Made by a program: the position numbers and the translations under genes | The notes under the pieces: model-generated | The model's database searches: none | Told to the model about the DNA's origin: nothing | The model's input: only the letters and a program-made list of their open reading frames with translations | Source of the DNA: Dysgonomonas sp. 216 | GTDB taxonomy: Bacteria > Bacteroidota > Bacteroidia > Bacteroidales > Dysgonomonadaceae | Reading direction: 5' to 3' | Length of the DNA stretch: 64,000 bases | Assembly: GCF_010501065.1 (NCBI RefSeq) | Contig: NZ_QVMM01000004.1 | Coordinates: forward strand, 124,001 to 188,000 | In this document: positions 9,109-18,669 of the stretch, in pieces | How positions within the stretch are numbered: the first letter of the stretch is position 1 | How the letters are laid out: each line of letters starts with the position of its first letter

Positions 9109-10353
9109 TTAAGACAATGCAGCAATGGCCGATCCGATAAGATTTGCATTTTCCATACTGGTTATATGCACTTGTACTTCACCATGCCCAAACTCTGATA
9201 ATAATTTATTTAGTTTACCTAACACCAAATCTTTGTAGTTGCGACCCTTACGGTCTTCGCTCCAGAATAAGCTACCTTCTGCTGTTAGTTGTACTTTTTT
9301 AAGATCGGGATTATGCGAGATTAACTCCAAAATCAATCCGGCCAATGACGAAGCAACCATATATGCCGAACGTTTATAAATACTACGTGCCACCTCCACA
9401 TATTTTTCTTTATGAATATCAGGATAGCTCATTATATGAGTAAGCTTTTGAGCATCGAAGCTTTCCTCAAACTCTGTACATGGAAATACCGCTTTCAACA
9501 CTTCGCCAAGATACATACCCGATACTGTTTTTTCGAAACGCTGTGCTCCTACATTATCCGAATTAGCATCTACTAAATCATCAATAATTGTAAGATAAGG
9601 AGGCGTAAAATTTCCAGACTCAAGGTTAATTGGAATCAGACCACTCAAATCGAATTTAGGATCTTCTTTTTTCAACCATTTTGTATCCAGCTTTTTAATT
9701 TTATCTGCACTTACAAATGTAGCCATATTAGTTCCGGTACCAACTATTAAGCCAATATAAGCATCGTAGCCACTATGTGTTAGTCCTGCAAATAAGCTGG
9801 CAACTGTATCGTTTATTACTTTTATGGTTTTAAAATTCGCCTTTTTCAGATTCTTATTCAGATAATCCATTAACGGTTTACCTATAAGATGGGGCACCAT
9901 CTCGGGAATATTAACACCTTTTGTCCATCTCAATAATATAGCTTCTCCTTTAGCCTTCGATTCAGCCGGATACGAAAAGCAATAACCAATATGTTCAACC
10001 CCTGTAAGATCAAGCTTGTCTATAAGATCTGCAATCTCTTTAAACAATTCCAATTCGGTATAAGCAGGATCAACCCTTTTCATTTCTACCGACAAATTCT
10101 TTTTCCAGCCGTTTTTAGGATGAATATCGGCTACTCCATTTTTAAACTCAACAACTGCAGCCCTATAATTTGTACCACCCAAATCCAGAACTAAAGCTCT
10201 TCCGTTTTTAATACCCACATTAGGGTTTATGTAAGTAGGCAAACATTGGATCTCCATATTATCATTTTCGAGACCTTTTTTTACATTGTTCTGAAGTGAG
10301 CGGGCAATTTCTTTTAATTGGATTGTTTTTAATTTGAAATTGTTTCTTTTCAT
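9109..10353 (-). CDS. Hexokinase family sugar kinase
   Basis: This 414-residue protein resembles the large eukaryote-type hexokinases found in Bacteroidetes, which phosphorylate glucose and other hexoses with ATP. Visible motifs are the phosphate-1 loop ALVLDLGGTNYRAAVVEF (about 50-67), the sugar-binding region around IGYCFSYPAES and INDTVASLFAG with the catalytic Asp, phosphate-2 LIVGTGTNM, and the C-terminal LTAEGSLFW adenosine motif. It is cytosolic. A second, unrelated ROK-family glucokinase lies 500 bases upstream of this gene's start, so two kinase families serve hexose entry here. Confidence 0.9.
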   Translation of the reverse strand: MKRNNFKLKTIQLKEIARSLQNNVKKGLENDNMEIQCLPTYINPNVGIKNGRALVLDLGGTNYRAAVVEFKNGVADIHPKNGWKKNLSVEMKRVDPAYTELELFKEIADLIDKLDLTGVEHIGYCFSYPAESKAKGEAILLRWTKGVNIPEMVPHLIGKPLMDYLNKNLKKANFKTIKVINDTVASLFAGLTHSGYDAYIGLIVGTGTNMATFVSADKIKKLDTKWLKKEDPKFDLSGLIPINLESGNFTPPYLTIIDDLVDANSDNVGAQRFEKTVSGMYLGEVLKAVFPCTEFEESFDAQKLTHIMSYPDIHKEKYVEVARSIYKRSAYMVASSLAGLILELISHNPDLKKVQLTAEGSLFWSEDRKGRNYKDLVLGKLNKLLSEFGHGEVQVHITSMENANLIGSAIAALS

Positions 10354-10549
10354 GGTGTTCCTGTTATAATAAATTATATTGTTAAAAATACTCTTTACAA
10401 AGATAACTTTATTTGTAAAAGATGATATTACATCTGTTTTGTTTTTGACGGCAATTTCACATTTCTTGTGACATTTGTCAACTTTTCCAAATTCCGAACT
10501 ATATTCTTTATTATTTGTTTTAATATATAAAGATTTAAAAGATTGTATT

Positions 10550-10810
10550 ATGAAAAGGTTATTATTTATTATTGCGATTGCAGCAATGCTAACTTCCTGC
10601 GGAACAGCTTATAATGATTCGTTAAAAAAAATTGAATTAGGCATGACTCCCGAACAAGTGGTATCTTTAATGGGCGACAAATATACAGTTGTTGCACAAA
10701 AAGATTACTCGAATCAAACTATCGAATACCGGGACAGATACAAAAACAATTGGTATTTTGTCTTTGTAGACGGACATCTAAACAAATGGTATAAAGAAAC
10801 TGACGAGTAG
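10550..10810 (+). CDS. Small BamE/SmpA-like lipoprotein
   Basis: This 86-residue protein begins with a lipoprotein signal, MKRLLFIIAIAAMLTSCG, whose lipobox puts the lipidated Cys at residue 17. The mature part has IELGMTPEQVVSLMGDKY, the start of a SmpA/OmlA (BamE-like) fold, and ends with a basic-acidic tail. The ATG at 10550 is chosen over an upstream in-frame ATG at 10475 because only it places the signal peptide at the N terminus. The gene stands alone between the two kinases and has its own terminator. Whether it acts in the BAM complex is unknown. Confidence 0.75.
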   Translation: MKRLLFIIAIAAMLTSCGTAYNDSLKKIELGMTPEQVVSLMGDKYTVVAQKDYSNQTIEYRDRYKNNWYFVFVDGHLNKWYKETDE

Positions 10811-10818
10811 ACTAAAAA

Positions 10819-10840
10819 AGCGCCATCAAATGATGGCGCT
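10819..10840 (+). terminator. Intrinsic terminator, possibly bidirectional
   Basis: AGCGCCATCA and TGATGGCGCT form a perfect 10-base palindrome around AA, preceded by A and followed by TTCCTTTT. It sits between the small lipoprotein gene and the convergent glucokinase gene and can serve both. Confidence 0.85.
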
Positions 10841-10875
10841 TCCTTTTATATATAAAGAGGCTATATATTTTCCTC

Positions 10876-11838
10876 TTAAATCTTAACTTCCCAACCTAAT
10901 GCACTGGCTCCAAGAACAGCTGCATCACTTTCTTTTAGTTCTGAAGGAATAAGCTGAACCTTATTTCTAAAAATAGGCAATAGATCTTCTTCCATATATT
11001 TACGCACAGGATCAAATATAAGATCACCTGCTTTAGTTAATCCACCAAAAAGAATTATAGCTTCGGGACTGGAAAACGCTACAAAATTAGCAAAAGCTTC
11101 TCCTAATACACGCCCCGTTTCATCAAATATTTCTTTTGCGAGAACATCTCCTTGCCTGGCCGCTTCTGCAACATCTTTCGATGTTATTTCGTCAATCTTC
11201 AGATCTCTTAAAATACTCGAATCTTTTCTTGTCTCAAGATATTCTCTTGCAGTACGGGCAACGCCTGTAGCCGAAGTATATGTTTCGAGACATCCCTTTT
11301 TTCCACAGCCACAAGGCCGTCCGTTTTTTACAGCAGTGGTATGCCCTAACTCTCCAGCAAAACCATCGTAACCATATACCAGCTGATTATTTATAACGAT
11401 ACCACTTCCGACACCGGTACCTAGTGTTATTATTATAAAATCCTTCATTCCGCGAGCCGCACCATAAGTCATTTCGCCTATAGCGGCAGCATTTGCATCA
11501 TTGGTAAGAGCTACAGGCAGAGATAGCTTTTCTTTCAGCATCTGAACCACAGGAATAACTCCTCGCCACGGAAGATTAGGCGCAAACTCAACACACCCTG
11601 TATATATATTACCATTGGGAGCACCCACTCCAACTCCTCTGATAGTAGATGTACCTCCAACTTGATCAATCATTTCCATTACTGCATCCGCCAGACCAAT
11701 TATAAAACTATTAACATCTTTATAATTTGTTGTCTTTATAGAGCCCTTGTTGATGATATGACCTCTTTTATCAACTACACCAAACACAGTGTTTGTTCCT
11801 CCAATATCTATACCGATAGCATAACTTTTTTCAATCAT
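10876..11838 (-). CDS. ROK-family glucokinase
   Basis: This 320-residue cytosolic kinase phosphorylates glucose with ATP. The ROK features are the N-terminal IGIDIGGTNTVFGVVD phosphate loop, NDANAAAIGE with the catalytic Asp, the GELGHTTAV ExGH motif, and a zinc site of the CxCGxxGCxE type at CGCGKKGCLE. N-acetylmannosamine or fructose kinases share this fold, so the substrate is inferred. It is followed in the minus-strand direction by a terminator. Confidence 0.9.
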   Translation of the reverse strand: MIEKSYAIGIDIGGTNTVFGVVDKRGHIINKGSIKTTNYKDVNSFIIGLADAVMEMIDQVGGTSTIRGVGVGAPNGNIYTGCVEFAPNLPWRGVIPVVQMLKEKLSLPVALTNDANAAAIGEMTYGAARGMKDFIIITLGTGVGSGIVINNQLVYGYDGFAGELGHTTAVKNGRPCGCGKKGCLETYTSATGVARTAREYLETRKDSSILRDLKIDEITSKDVAEAARQGDVLAKEIFDETGRVLGEAFANFVAFSSPEAIILFGGLTKAGDLIFDPVRKYMEEDLLPIFRNKVQLIPSELKESDAAVLGASALGWEVKI

Positions 11839-11889
11839 GTTAACACTGTTTTTTTACAAAATCCCCTCTCCAAATGGGCATAAATAAAT

Positions 11890-12996
11890 TTATTTCGAAT
11901 TTTTCAATTCATCAAAATACATATTCAAAATTTTTGCGGCAGCCGCGAATGAACTCATTCTTGACTGAAGTACATCCTGCTCACAAAATTTCAACTCGTT
12001 ACTTATCGTTGGATTATTATAAAAATCCGACTTCAACCGTTCGTTTATTGTTTCGTACATCCAATATTTAGATTGTTCGTTACGCCTATATTCGAAATAA
12101 CCATTCTTCCGTACAAAAGCAATATATTCGTCTATCATATCCCAAACCTCCTTGATTCCAATCTCGAAATATCCCGAATATGTCAGAACCTTTGGAGCCC
12201 ACCCCGATTCGGGTAAAGGGAACAAATGTAATGCATTACGAAAGTGGCTTTGAGCAAGTTTTGCTTTTTCTATATTATTGCCATCAGCCTTATTAATAAT
12301 TATACCGTCGGCCATTTCCATAATTCCTCTTTTTATACCCTGTAATTCATCGCCCGTACCGGCAAGTTGTATAAGCAGAAAAAAATCGACCATAGAATGA
12401 ACCGCGGTCTCTGACTGTCCGACACCTACTGTTTCTATAAAAATCCGATCGAAACCAGCCGCTTCGCATAAAATTATAGTTTCCCGTGTTTTACGGGCAA
12501 CTCCTCCTAATGAACCTGCTGATGGTGAAGGTCGAATAAATGCATTCTCGGCAACGCTTAAACGCTCCATGCGTGTTTTGTCGCCCAATATACTACCTTT
12601 CGACACCTCGCTGGATGGGTCAATAGCTAATACCGCCAATTTTTTACCTTCTTCCAACACATGCATACCAAAAGCATCTATCGATGTGCTCTTTCCTGCA
12701 CCCGGTACTCCCGTAATACCTATGCGAACAGAGTTACCCGAATACGGCAGACATTTATCTATAACTTCCTGAGCTATTGCCTGATGTTCGGGTTTCGAAC
12801 TTTCGATCAAGGTTACAGCTTGCCCTAAAAGCGAAACATCGCTCTTTAATATTCCCTCAACATATTCCGACACGGTATATGATTTTCTTTTAAAACGGCT
12901 GAAATTTTTTAAATAAGGGTTCACCGTAGGTTTATCGGAGGTTCCTTCATTTACCGATAACCCTGTATATTGCGAATCATTTTCGGGATGCTCCAT
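11890..12996 (-). CDS. meaB: MeaB-like GTPase, methylmalonyl-CoA mutase chaperone
   Basis: This 368-residue G3E-family GTPase (ArgK/MeaB) protects and reloads adenosylcobalamin-dependent methylmalonyl-CoA mutase, used in the succinate-propionate pathway of Bacteroidales. Motifs: Walker A GVPGAGKST at about 96-104, IDPSS switch, ETVGVGQSE, and the guanine-specificity motif NKADG. A C-terminal helical dimerisation arm follows. The mutase genes are not in the window. Confidence 0.93.
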   Translation of the reverse strand: MEHPENDSQYTGLSVNEGTSDKPTVNPYLKNFSRFKRKSYTVSEYVEGILKSDVSLLGQAVTLIESSKPEHQAIAQEVIDKCLPYSGNSVRIGITGVPGAGKSTSIDAFGMHVLEEGKKLAVLAIDPSSEVSKGSILGDKTRMERLSVAENAFIRPSPSAGSLGGVARKTRETIILCEAAGFDRIFIETVGVGQSETAVHSMVDFFLLIQLAGTGDELQGIKRGIMEMADGIIINKADGNNIEKAKLAQSHFRNALHLFPLPESGWAPKVLTYSGYFEIGIKEVWDMIDEYIAFVRKNGYFEYRRNEQSKYWMYETINERLKSDFYNNPTISNELKFCEQDVLQSRMSSFAAAAKILNMYFDELKNSK

Positions 12997-13051
12997 CGTT
13001 TTTTCTTATTTTTTTACTGCATGTAAAAATACAAATATGTACCCAATAAAA

Positions 13052-13085
13052 AAACCGGATAAAGAATTAATTCTTTATCCGGTTT
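13052..13085 (-). terminator. Intrinsic terminator after the DUF1573 gene
   Basis: A perfect 15-base stem, beginning AAACCGGATAAAGAA and closing TTCTTTATCCGGTTT around TTAA, lies 17 bases past the stop of the DUF1573 gene. Confidence 0.88.
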
Positions 13086-13102
13086 ATATTCCTTTACATT
13101 TA

Positions 13103-13495
13103 TTACTTACGAGGCAAAACCTCTCCTTTTATATTCAAACGAAAAGTTGTGTCCGGAACATTTGTAAAAACTGTAATAGTTTTATCAAAAGCTCCAACCC
13201 TACCTGTAGTTGAATAAGCAACTGTTACTTCTCCTTTTTTACCTGGCAAAACAGGCTCCTTTGAATAAGAGGGTGTTGTGCATCCACATGTTGCTCTTAC
13301 CGAATTGATGATTAACGGTGCATTACCTGTGTTCGTGAATTCGAAAGAGAAAGATGCCTTTCCTAATTCTTCTGCAATTTTGCCAAAATTGTGTGTTTTT
13401 TCTTTAAATTCAGCCTTAGGTGCTTCTGCTGTTTGAGCCACTGCAAATGACACACTAAATATAGCCATCATTAAAAAAACTCCTAATTTTTTCAT
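13103..13495 (-). CDS. Secreted DUF1573 domain protein
   Basis: This 130-residue protein has a signal peptide (MKKLGVFLMMAIFSVSFAVA, cleavage near residue 20) followed by one DUF1573 immunoglobulin-like domain with the family hallmark RATCGCTTPSYSKEPVLPGK. Such proteins are abundant in Bacteroidetes envelopes and have no agreed function. It is a single gene with its own terminator. Confidence 0.88.
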   Translation of the reverse strand: MKKLGVFLMMAIFSVSFAVAQTAEAPKAEFKEKTHNFGKIAEELGKASFSFEFTNTGNAPLIINSVRATCGCTTPSYSKEPVLPGKKGEVTVAYSTTGRVGAFDKTITVFTNVPDTTFRLNIKGEVLPRK

Positions 13496-13587
13496 TCGTG
13501 ATAAGTTTTAATTTGTCCTTAATTATTTTGCAAAGTTATTAATAAATATAATAGTACAGATATATTTAACATTTGTTACACTTAGAT

Positions 13588-14130
13588 TTATATATCCGAC
13601 ACATTATAAACTGTTTTATATATCTTTCTTTTTATATGCTCAAAGTCTTTATCAAGGTCAATATCCCGATAAGTCATCAACATCATAGGCAATGCTTCGT
13701 ATGCTTCCTGATAGGGAGGTTGCTTATAAGAAATATCCCATAATTTAAAACCCACACGTTTGTAAAAGCCTATACGCCGTTGTGCCATTTCGGTATCAGG
13801 CATTTCAACTTCAAGTATTAAAGGTAATTTTGTACTTGCAATAAAAGCTTCCATTACACTTTTACCAATGCCACCGTTTCTATGTTCCGGAACTATAGCA
13901 AAATGCTCGGCATAAATAAATGTATCAAAAGTCCAGTATGTTAAAAAGCCCATCCGTTCCTCTTCGTTCAAAAGCATATACACCGAAAATTCATTATCAT
14001 CGGCTATTAACTGTCTGAACTCATTTACCGGGCGCCTCTCATCAGGAGGAAAACTCTCTATGTAAATTCTCTCTATAAATCCCATATCCGATTTATGAGA
14101 GACTGAGACTTTTTTTAATTCTAATTCCAC
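13588..14130 (-). CDS. GNAT-family N-acetyltransferase
   Basis: This 180-residue protein has the GNAT fold. The acetyl-CoA pyrophosphate loop is AIVPEHRNGGIGKSVMEAF (Q/RxxGxG/A type), followed by a C-terminal beta strand region GFYKRVGFKLWDISYKQPPY. The substrate is not predictable. It lies 31 bases downstream of an ftsE-like gene and may be cotranscribed with it. Confidence 0.87.
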   Translation of the reverse strand: MELELKKVSVSHKSDMGFIERIYIESFPPDERRPVNEFRQLIADDNEFSVYMLLNEEERMGFLTYWTFDTFIYAEHFAIVPEHRNGGIGKSVMEAFIASTKLPLILEVEMPDTEMAQRRIGFYKRVGFKLWDISYKQPPYQEAYEALPMMLMTYRDIDLDKDFEHIKRKIYKTVYNVSDI

Positions 14131-14161
14131 TCTATTTATCTAATATAGTCAGTTGTACTAC

Positions 14162-14845
14162 TTATATAGATGTAGCTATACGCATTTCTTTCACAACGCC
14201 ATCTTCACATTTCAAGATGCGTCCCTGAAATTTTTGCACAATTGCATAGTTATGTGTCGACATCACTACTGCTGTTCCCGCTTTTGATATATCCTGTAAA
14301 AGCTGAACAATTTGATTACTCGTTTCCGGATCGAGATTCCCCGTGGGTTCATCTGCAAGAATCAATTCCGGAGAATTTAATAAAGCCCGTGCTATTACAA
14401 CACGTTGTTGTTCGCCCCCCGAAAGCTCATGAGGCATTTTATAACCTTTATTTTGCATTCCAACCTGAGCAAGCACTTCGCGAATACGCTCTTTCATCAA
14501 ATCTTTACTATTCCAACCTGTAGCCCGTAACACAAACTCCAGATTTTTGTCAACCGAACGGTCAATCAACAATTGAAAATCCTGAAATACGATACCTATT
14601 TTTCTTCTTAAAAAAGGGACATCTTTTGCTTTTAAGCTATGCAATTCATAATCCATTACAAACCCACGTCCTTCGTCTAACGGCATTTCGGCATACAAGC
14701 TTTTCAGAAGTGTACTTTTTCCGGCACCTACTTTACCTATAAGATAAACAAAATCGCCTTCATTTATTTGCAAATTCACGTGTTGCAATATCACATTCCT
14801 ATCGCGACTAAGAGTTACATCTTTGTATTCAACAATTATATCCAT
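14162..14845 (-). CDS. ftsE: FtsE-like ABC transporter ATPase
   Basis: This 227-residue ATP-binding subunit has Walker [10 protein letters not shown], the signature LSGGEQQR, Walker [10 protein letters not shown] and the switch His in STHNY. The overall pattern matches FtsE, which with FtsX regulates peptidoglycan hydrolases at division. No ftsX is adjacent, so the alternative is a LolD- or MacB-like ATPase. It follows hisIE by 17 bases in the same direction. Confidence 0.8.
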   Translation of the reverse strand: MDIIVEYKDVTLSRDRNVILQHVNLQINEGDFVYLIGKVGAGKSTLLKSLYAEMPLDEGRGFVMDYELHSLKAKDVPFLRRKIGIVFQDFQLLIDRSVDKNLEFVLRATGWNSKDLMKERIREVLAQVGMQNKGYKMPHELSGGEQQRVVIARALLNSPELILADEPTGNLDPETSNQIVQLLQDISKAGTAVVMSTHNYAIVQKFQGRILKCEDGVVKEMRIATSI

Positions 14846-14862
14846 AGCTTTATTTTTGGAAG

Positions 14863-15462
14863 TTATTTTTTATGCCGCTTTTGTAATTCCCGAGCCAAAT
14901 CCTCGATACTCAGCCCCTTGGATGTAAGAAGAACTATCAGATGATAAATCATATCGGCCGACTCATAAACCAAACGTTCATCTGTTCCGTTACATGCTTC
15001 AATCACACTTTCGATAGCCTCTTCCCCTACTTTCTGAGCCATACGGTTTATACCATCTTTAAACAACGATGTTGTGTATGAACCTTCAGGCATTTCCTTA
15101 TAACGTTTCTCTATGAATTGTTGCAAATATTTAAAGAATAGGATATCTTCTTTATTCTCTTCCTCAAAACATGTATCTGCTCCTGTATGACATACAGGGC
15201 CCACAGGATTTACTTTAATAAGTAATGTATCACGATCGCAGTCTACCTTAATACTTACTACATTCAAAAAGTTTCCGCTTTCCTCCCCCTTAGTCCACAA
15301 ACGTTGTTTTGTACGGCTAAAAAAAGTGACTTTACCTGTCTCTTCTGTCTTTTTTAATGCTTCGGCGTTCATATAGCCCAACATTAATACCTTGTTTGTT
15401 TCGTCATCCTGTATTATAGCAGGAATCAGTCCATCTACTTTTTCAAAATCAAGATTCATCAT
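14863..15462 (-). CDS. hisIE: HisIE, bifunctional PRA-CH/PRA-PH
   Basis: This 199-residue enzyme does steps 2 and 3 of histidine synthesis. The N-terminal HisI cyclohydrolase half (about 1-105) carries [11 protein letters not shown] and the zinc-site Cys motif [13 protein letters not shown]. The C-terminal HisE pyrophosphohydrolase half (about 110-199) has [13 protein letters not shown] and [13 protein letters not shown]. It overlaps hisF by 4 bases (ATGA-type coupling) as the last gene of the his run. Confidence 0.96.
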   Translation of the reverse strand: MMNLDFEKVDGLIPAIIQDDETNKVLMLGYMNAEALKKTEETGKVTFFSRTKQRLWTKGEESGNFLNVVSIKVDCDRDTLLIKVNPVGPVCHTGADTCFEEENKEDILFFKYLQQFIEKRYKEMPEGSYTTSLFKDGINRMAQKVGEEAIESVIEACNGTDERLVYESADMIYHLIVLLTSKGLSIEDLARELQKRHKK

Positions 15463-16211
15463 CTGACGTTTATATTTTCACTTTTTAAATAATTTCTCAA
15501 ATCTTTCAGGCTTATTTCACCAAAGTGAAATACGCTGGCCGCTAATGCAGCATCGGCATGTCCTATTGTAAACACATCTCTGAAATGCTCCATAGCTCCT
15601 GCTCCACCTGAGGCAATAACCGGAATGTTCAAACTCTCGAACAAACAATTTAACGCTTCATTCGCATAACCGGTTTTTACTCCATCGTGTTTCATACTGG
15701 TAAATAATATCTCGCCTGCGCCACGATCTTCAGCTTCTTTTGCCCACGAATACAAATCTTTACTTGTTCTATTTCGTCCGCCACTGGTGTAACAAATCCA
15801 TTCACCATCTTCAAAGTTAGCATCTATTGCGCAAACACAAACCTGCGAACCAAAATTTTTTGCTATTTGGTCAATTAATATGGGATTACGCAATGCAGCC
15901 GAGTTTACCGACACCTTATCGGCTCCGGCATTTAACAGACGGTCAACATCTTTCAGTTCATTAATCCCTCCTCCAATAGTGAAAGGTATATTAATATTCT
16001 GCGCTATACGGGTTACAAGCTCTGTAAATGTTTTACGTTCTTCGTACGACGCCGTTATGTCAAGAAAAACTAATTCGTCTGCCCCCTCTTCACTATAACG
16101 GATACCTAACTCAACAGCATCGCCGGCCTCACGCAAATTCACAAAGTTTGTGCCTTTCACTGTTATTCCGTCTTTCACATCAAGACATGGTATAATTCTT
16201 TTTGCCAGCAT
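15459..16211 (-). CDS. hisF: HisF, imidazole glycerol phosphate synthase cyclase subunit
   Basis: This 250-residue TIM barrel joins HisH to convert PRFAR to imidazole glycerol phosphate and AICAR. Typical motifs are [10 protein letters not shown] with the catalytic Asp, [22 protein letters not shown] with the second Asp, [12 protein letters not shown] and IASGGAG. The AICAR it releases can feed purH in the same window. It lies 1 base after hisA. Confidence 0.97.
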   Translation of the reverse strand: MLAKRIIPCLDVKDGITVKGTNFVNLREAGDAVELGIRYSEEGADELVFLDITASYEERKTFTELVTRIAQNINIPFTIGGGINELKDVDRLLNAGADKVSVNSAALRNPILIDQIAKNFGSQVCVCAIDANFEDGEWICYTSGGRNRTSKDLYSWAKEAEDRGAGEILFTSMKHDGVKTGYANEALNCLFESLNIPVIASGGAGAMEHFRDVFTIGHADAALAASVFHFGEISLKDLRNYLKSENINVR

Positions 16212-16212
16212 A

Positions 16213-16938
16213 TCAATTATTTGTTAATTGGCTTAGTTCGTCCAAAGTTACTCTGTTTTCATAAATAGCTTTACCCAATATTACAGCAGGTACTTTTGCC
16301 GCTTGCAAATCAAGTAAATCCTGATAAGAGCCAACTCCACCACTTGCTATTAAATATAAACCGGGGTAGAGAGCTAAAATATCTTTATATAAATCGACAG
16401 AAGGGCCTTGTAACATTCCATCCTTGCTGATATCTGTACATACCACCTTATTTATACCCTTTTCCTTATATTCTCCAATAAACGGGAATAAATCGACACT
16501 TGTCGACTCCTCCCATCCCGAAACAGCTATTTTACGATCTTTACAGTCAGCACCCAAAACAACCTTATCGCTGCCATATTTTTCTATCCATCCTATAAAC
16601 AAATCTTTATTTTTCACAGCAATACTTCCTCCGGTTATCATCGAAGCCCCGCATGAAAACGCAATTTCGGCATCTTCATTACTTTGTATTCCTCCACCAA
16701 AATCAATAATAAGAGAAGTTTGAGACGCTATATTTTCAAGCACTTTCCTGTTTACAATATGCTTTGCTTTTGCTCCGTCCAAATCGACCAAATGCAGACG
16801 GCGTAAACCATAAGCCTCAAATTGTTTCGCCACCTCAACAGGATTTTCATTATAAACAGTTTTAACTGCGTAATCGCCTTGAGACAAGCGTACGCACTTC
16901 CCGTCTATTATGTCTATTGCCGGAATTATTTCTATCAT
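16213..16938 (-). CDS. hisA: HisA, ProFAR isomerase
   Basis: This 241-residue TIM barrel isomerises ProFAR to PRFAR. The motifs are [49 protein letters not shown] and IASGGVGS. It overlaps hisH by 4 bases at its start and precedes hisF, the standard order. Confidence 0.97.
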   Translation of the reverse strand: MIEIIPAIDIIDGKCVRLSQGDYAVKTVYNENPVEVAKQFEAYGLRRLHLVDLDGAKAKHIVNRKVLENIASQTSLIIDFGGGIQSNEDAEIAFSCGASMITGGSIAVKNKDLFIGWIEKYGSDKVVLGADCKDRKIAVSGWEESTSVDLFPFIGEYKEKGINKVVCTDISKDGMLQGPSVDLYKDILALYPGLYLIASGGVGSYQDLLDLQAAKVPAVILGKAIYENRVTLDELSQLTNN

Positions 16939-17525
16939 AATTTCAAAAAGTTTTGAAGAATACGTTCGCCCACACTTCCACTTTTTTCGGGATGAAACTG
17001 GGTCGCATAAAAGTTATCCTTGTTTAATGCTGCGCTAAAAGGTAATATATAATCGGTAGTTGCTATTGTTCCTTCGTTTAAAGGAACATAAAAGCTGTGT
17101 ACAAAATAAACATACTGATTTTCGATCGACTCATCGAACAAAGGGCTTTTCACATCAGCAAGTGTATTCCAACCCATATGCGGAACTTTATCTTCGTGCC
17201 TTTGGGGCTGAAAGCGCTTTACATCTACGTCAAAAATATTCAGGCATTCGGCATTTCCTTCTTCCGAATAATGACACATTAACTGCATACCCAAACATAT
17301 ACCTAACACCGGTTGGACAAGATTGGGTATAAATTCGTCAAAGCCAGTTTTTCGAAGATGCTGCATGGTTGAACTTGCCTCTCCTACTCCCGGAAAAATT
17401 ACTTTATCGGCTTTCCGTATCAAATCTTTATCGTCGGTAACAATAACATCAGCACCTAAGCGCTTTATTGCCGACTCGACCGAAAACACATTTCCGGCAT
17501 TATATTTTATAATAACAATACCCAT
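16935..17525 (-). CDS. hisH: HisH, glutamine amidotransferase subunit of IGP synthase
   Basis: This 196-residue class I glutaminase supplies ammonia to HisF. The catalytic triad is visible: the nucleophile Cys in [10 protein letters not shown], and His and Glu in TQFHPEKSG. The N-terminal [18 protein letters not shown] is the family start. It is the first of four coupled genes (hisH-hisA-hisF-hisIE); hisG, hisD, hisC and hisB are not in the window. Confidence 0.97.
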   Translation of the reverse strand: MGIVIIKYNAGNVFSVESAIKRLGADVIVTDDKDLIRKADKVIFPGVGEASSTMQHLRKTGFDEFIPNLVQPVLGICLGMQLMCHYSEEGNAECLNIFDVDVKRFQPQRHEDKVPHMGWNTLADVKSPLFDESIENQYVYFVHSFYVPLNEGTIATTDYILPFSAALNKDNFYATQFHPEKSGSVGERILQNFLKL

Positions 17526-17566
17526 TTATTTATGAGTTAATTTTACAACTATAACTATCGAATCAC

Positions 17567-18094
17567 TCACTCCTGCAACAACATATCTATCAGTTTTACC
17601 ATACGGTTAAACTCATCCATATCGAATAAACGGGTAAGCATTACTATTTTCCCTTTTTTGTCGATTATTATATTACGAGTTATTCCGGCTTTTTTCTCGG
17701 CATACAACCCGAATATTGATGCATCTGGATCTAAACCTATAGGATAAGTTACTCCTGTTTTTTCAGCAAAAGCCAATACTGTTTCTGTAGGCTCTTCCCT
17801 ATCTATACCGTAAAGAGCAAAATTCTTGTTACTTTTATACTTTTGCCATATTTCGCTTTCGATATGGGGCATTTCTTTACGGCACACACCACACCAACTT
17901 GCTGTAAATTGCAGCATCACAACTTTTCCTTTTAATGAAGACAATTTCACTTTTTCGCCCGACGGCAATGCCATTTCAAAATCAGGAGCCTGATCCCCAA
18001 CCTTTACCAAATACTGATTCTCATAAGCCGACTCCTGAGCCAAAGTGTAAAAAGACAATCCTAGGAAACAGAACAGAAATAATATCTTTTTCAT
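17567..18094 (-). CDS. TlpA/ResA-like thiol-disulfide protein
   Basis: This 175-residue protein has a signal peptide ([20 protein letters not shown]) and a thioredoxin-fold AhpC/TSA-like domain. The redox motif WCGVC (CxxC) follows FTASW, and the usual cis-Pro region is near TYPIG. It probably reduces or exchanges disulfides in the periplasm. It overlaps the upstream VanZ-like gene by 4 bases, so the two are coupled. Confidence 0.88.
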   Translation of the reverse strand: MKKILFLFCFLGLSFYTLAQESAYENQYLVKVGDQAPDFEMALPSGEKVKLSSLKGKVVMLQFTASWCGVCRKEMPHIESEIWQKYKSNKNFALYGIDREEPTETVLAFAEKTGVTYPIGLDPDASIFGLYAEKKAGITRNIIIDKKGKIVMLTRLFDMDEFNRMVKLIDMLLQE

Positions 18095-18513
18095 ATTGCA
18101 AGATTTCGTTTATAAAATATTCTACGAAAATAATATATCACAGGTAATGCGGCAAATACCCCTAAAGCATCGGCAATAAAATCGAACCAATCGCCCGAAC
18201 GGGGAGGAAAATAAAGGCTCTGAATTATCTCTATAAAGCCACCATATAGTATCGGATATATAATTACACCTAAAATAAGATATAATTTGCTAATATATCC
18301 ATTGTTGATATATATGTAATAGAAAGCTGTTGCTGCAGATAAACCGAAATACATTATGAAGTGTACAATTTTATCGAAAGGAATGAAAAAATCCATTTCA
18401 ACCTCAGGAATATCATCCCCTGATATAAAACAGCATAAATACAGTATAGTTAAGGATATCAGAAGTGGCACCCATCCGTATCTAAAAAAGGATGTTAATA
18501 CATTTCGTAGCAT
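18091..18513 (-). CDS. VanZ-like membrane protein
   Basis: This 140-residue protein has about four membrane helices and VanZ-family features: FDKIVHFIMYFGLS and GDWFDFIADALGVFAA. The family includes the teicoplanin-resistance protein VanZ, but most members have no known role. A TTG 42 bases upstream would add 14 residues; the ATG at 18513 is preferred because it starts directly before the first helix. It overlaps the downstream thioredoxin gene by 4 bases. Confidence 0.82.
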   Translation of the reverse strand: MLRNVLTSFFRYGWVPLLISLTILYLCCFISGDDIPEVEMDFFIPFDKIVHFIMYFGLSAATAFYYIYINNGYISKLYLILGVIIYPILYGGFIEIIQSLYFPPRSGDWFDFIADALGVFAALPVIYYFRRIFYKRNLAI

Positions 18514-18669
18514 AACTGAAAAATAAAATACAAATTTGCGACAAATATTCGACAATCGGACATTTTTGCAGCTAATTTGTCAGTTTTTTAAGATAAAAGA
18601 GATTCCTTTATTTGAAATATTGAACAAATAAACACTAAATGCGTTTGTAGAATAGGTTTATATAAAAAA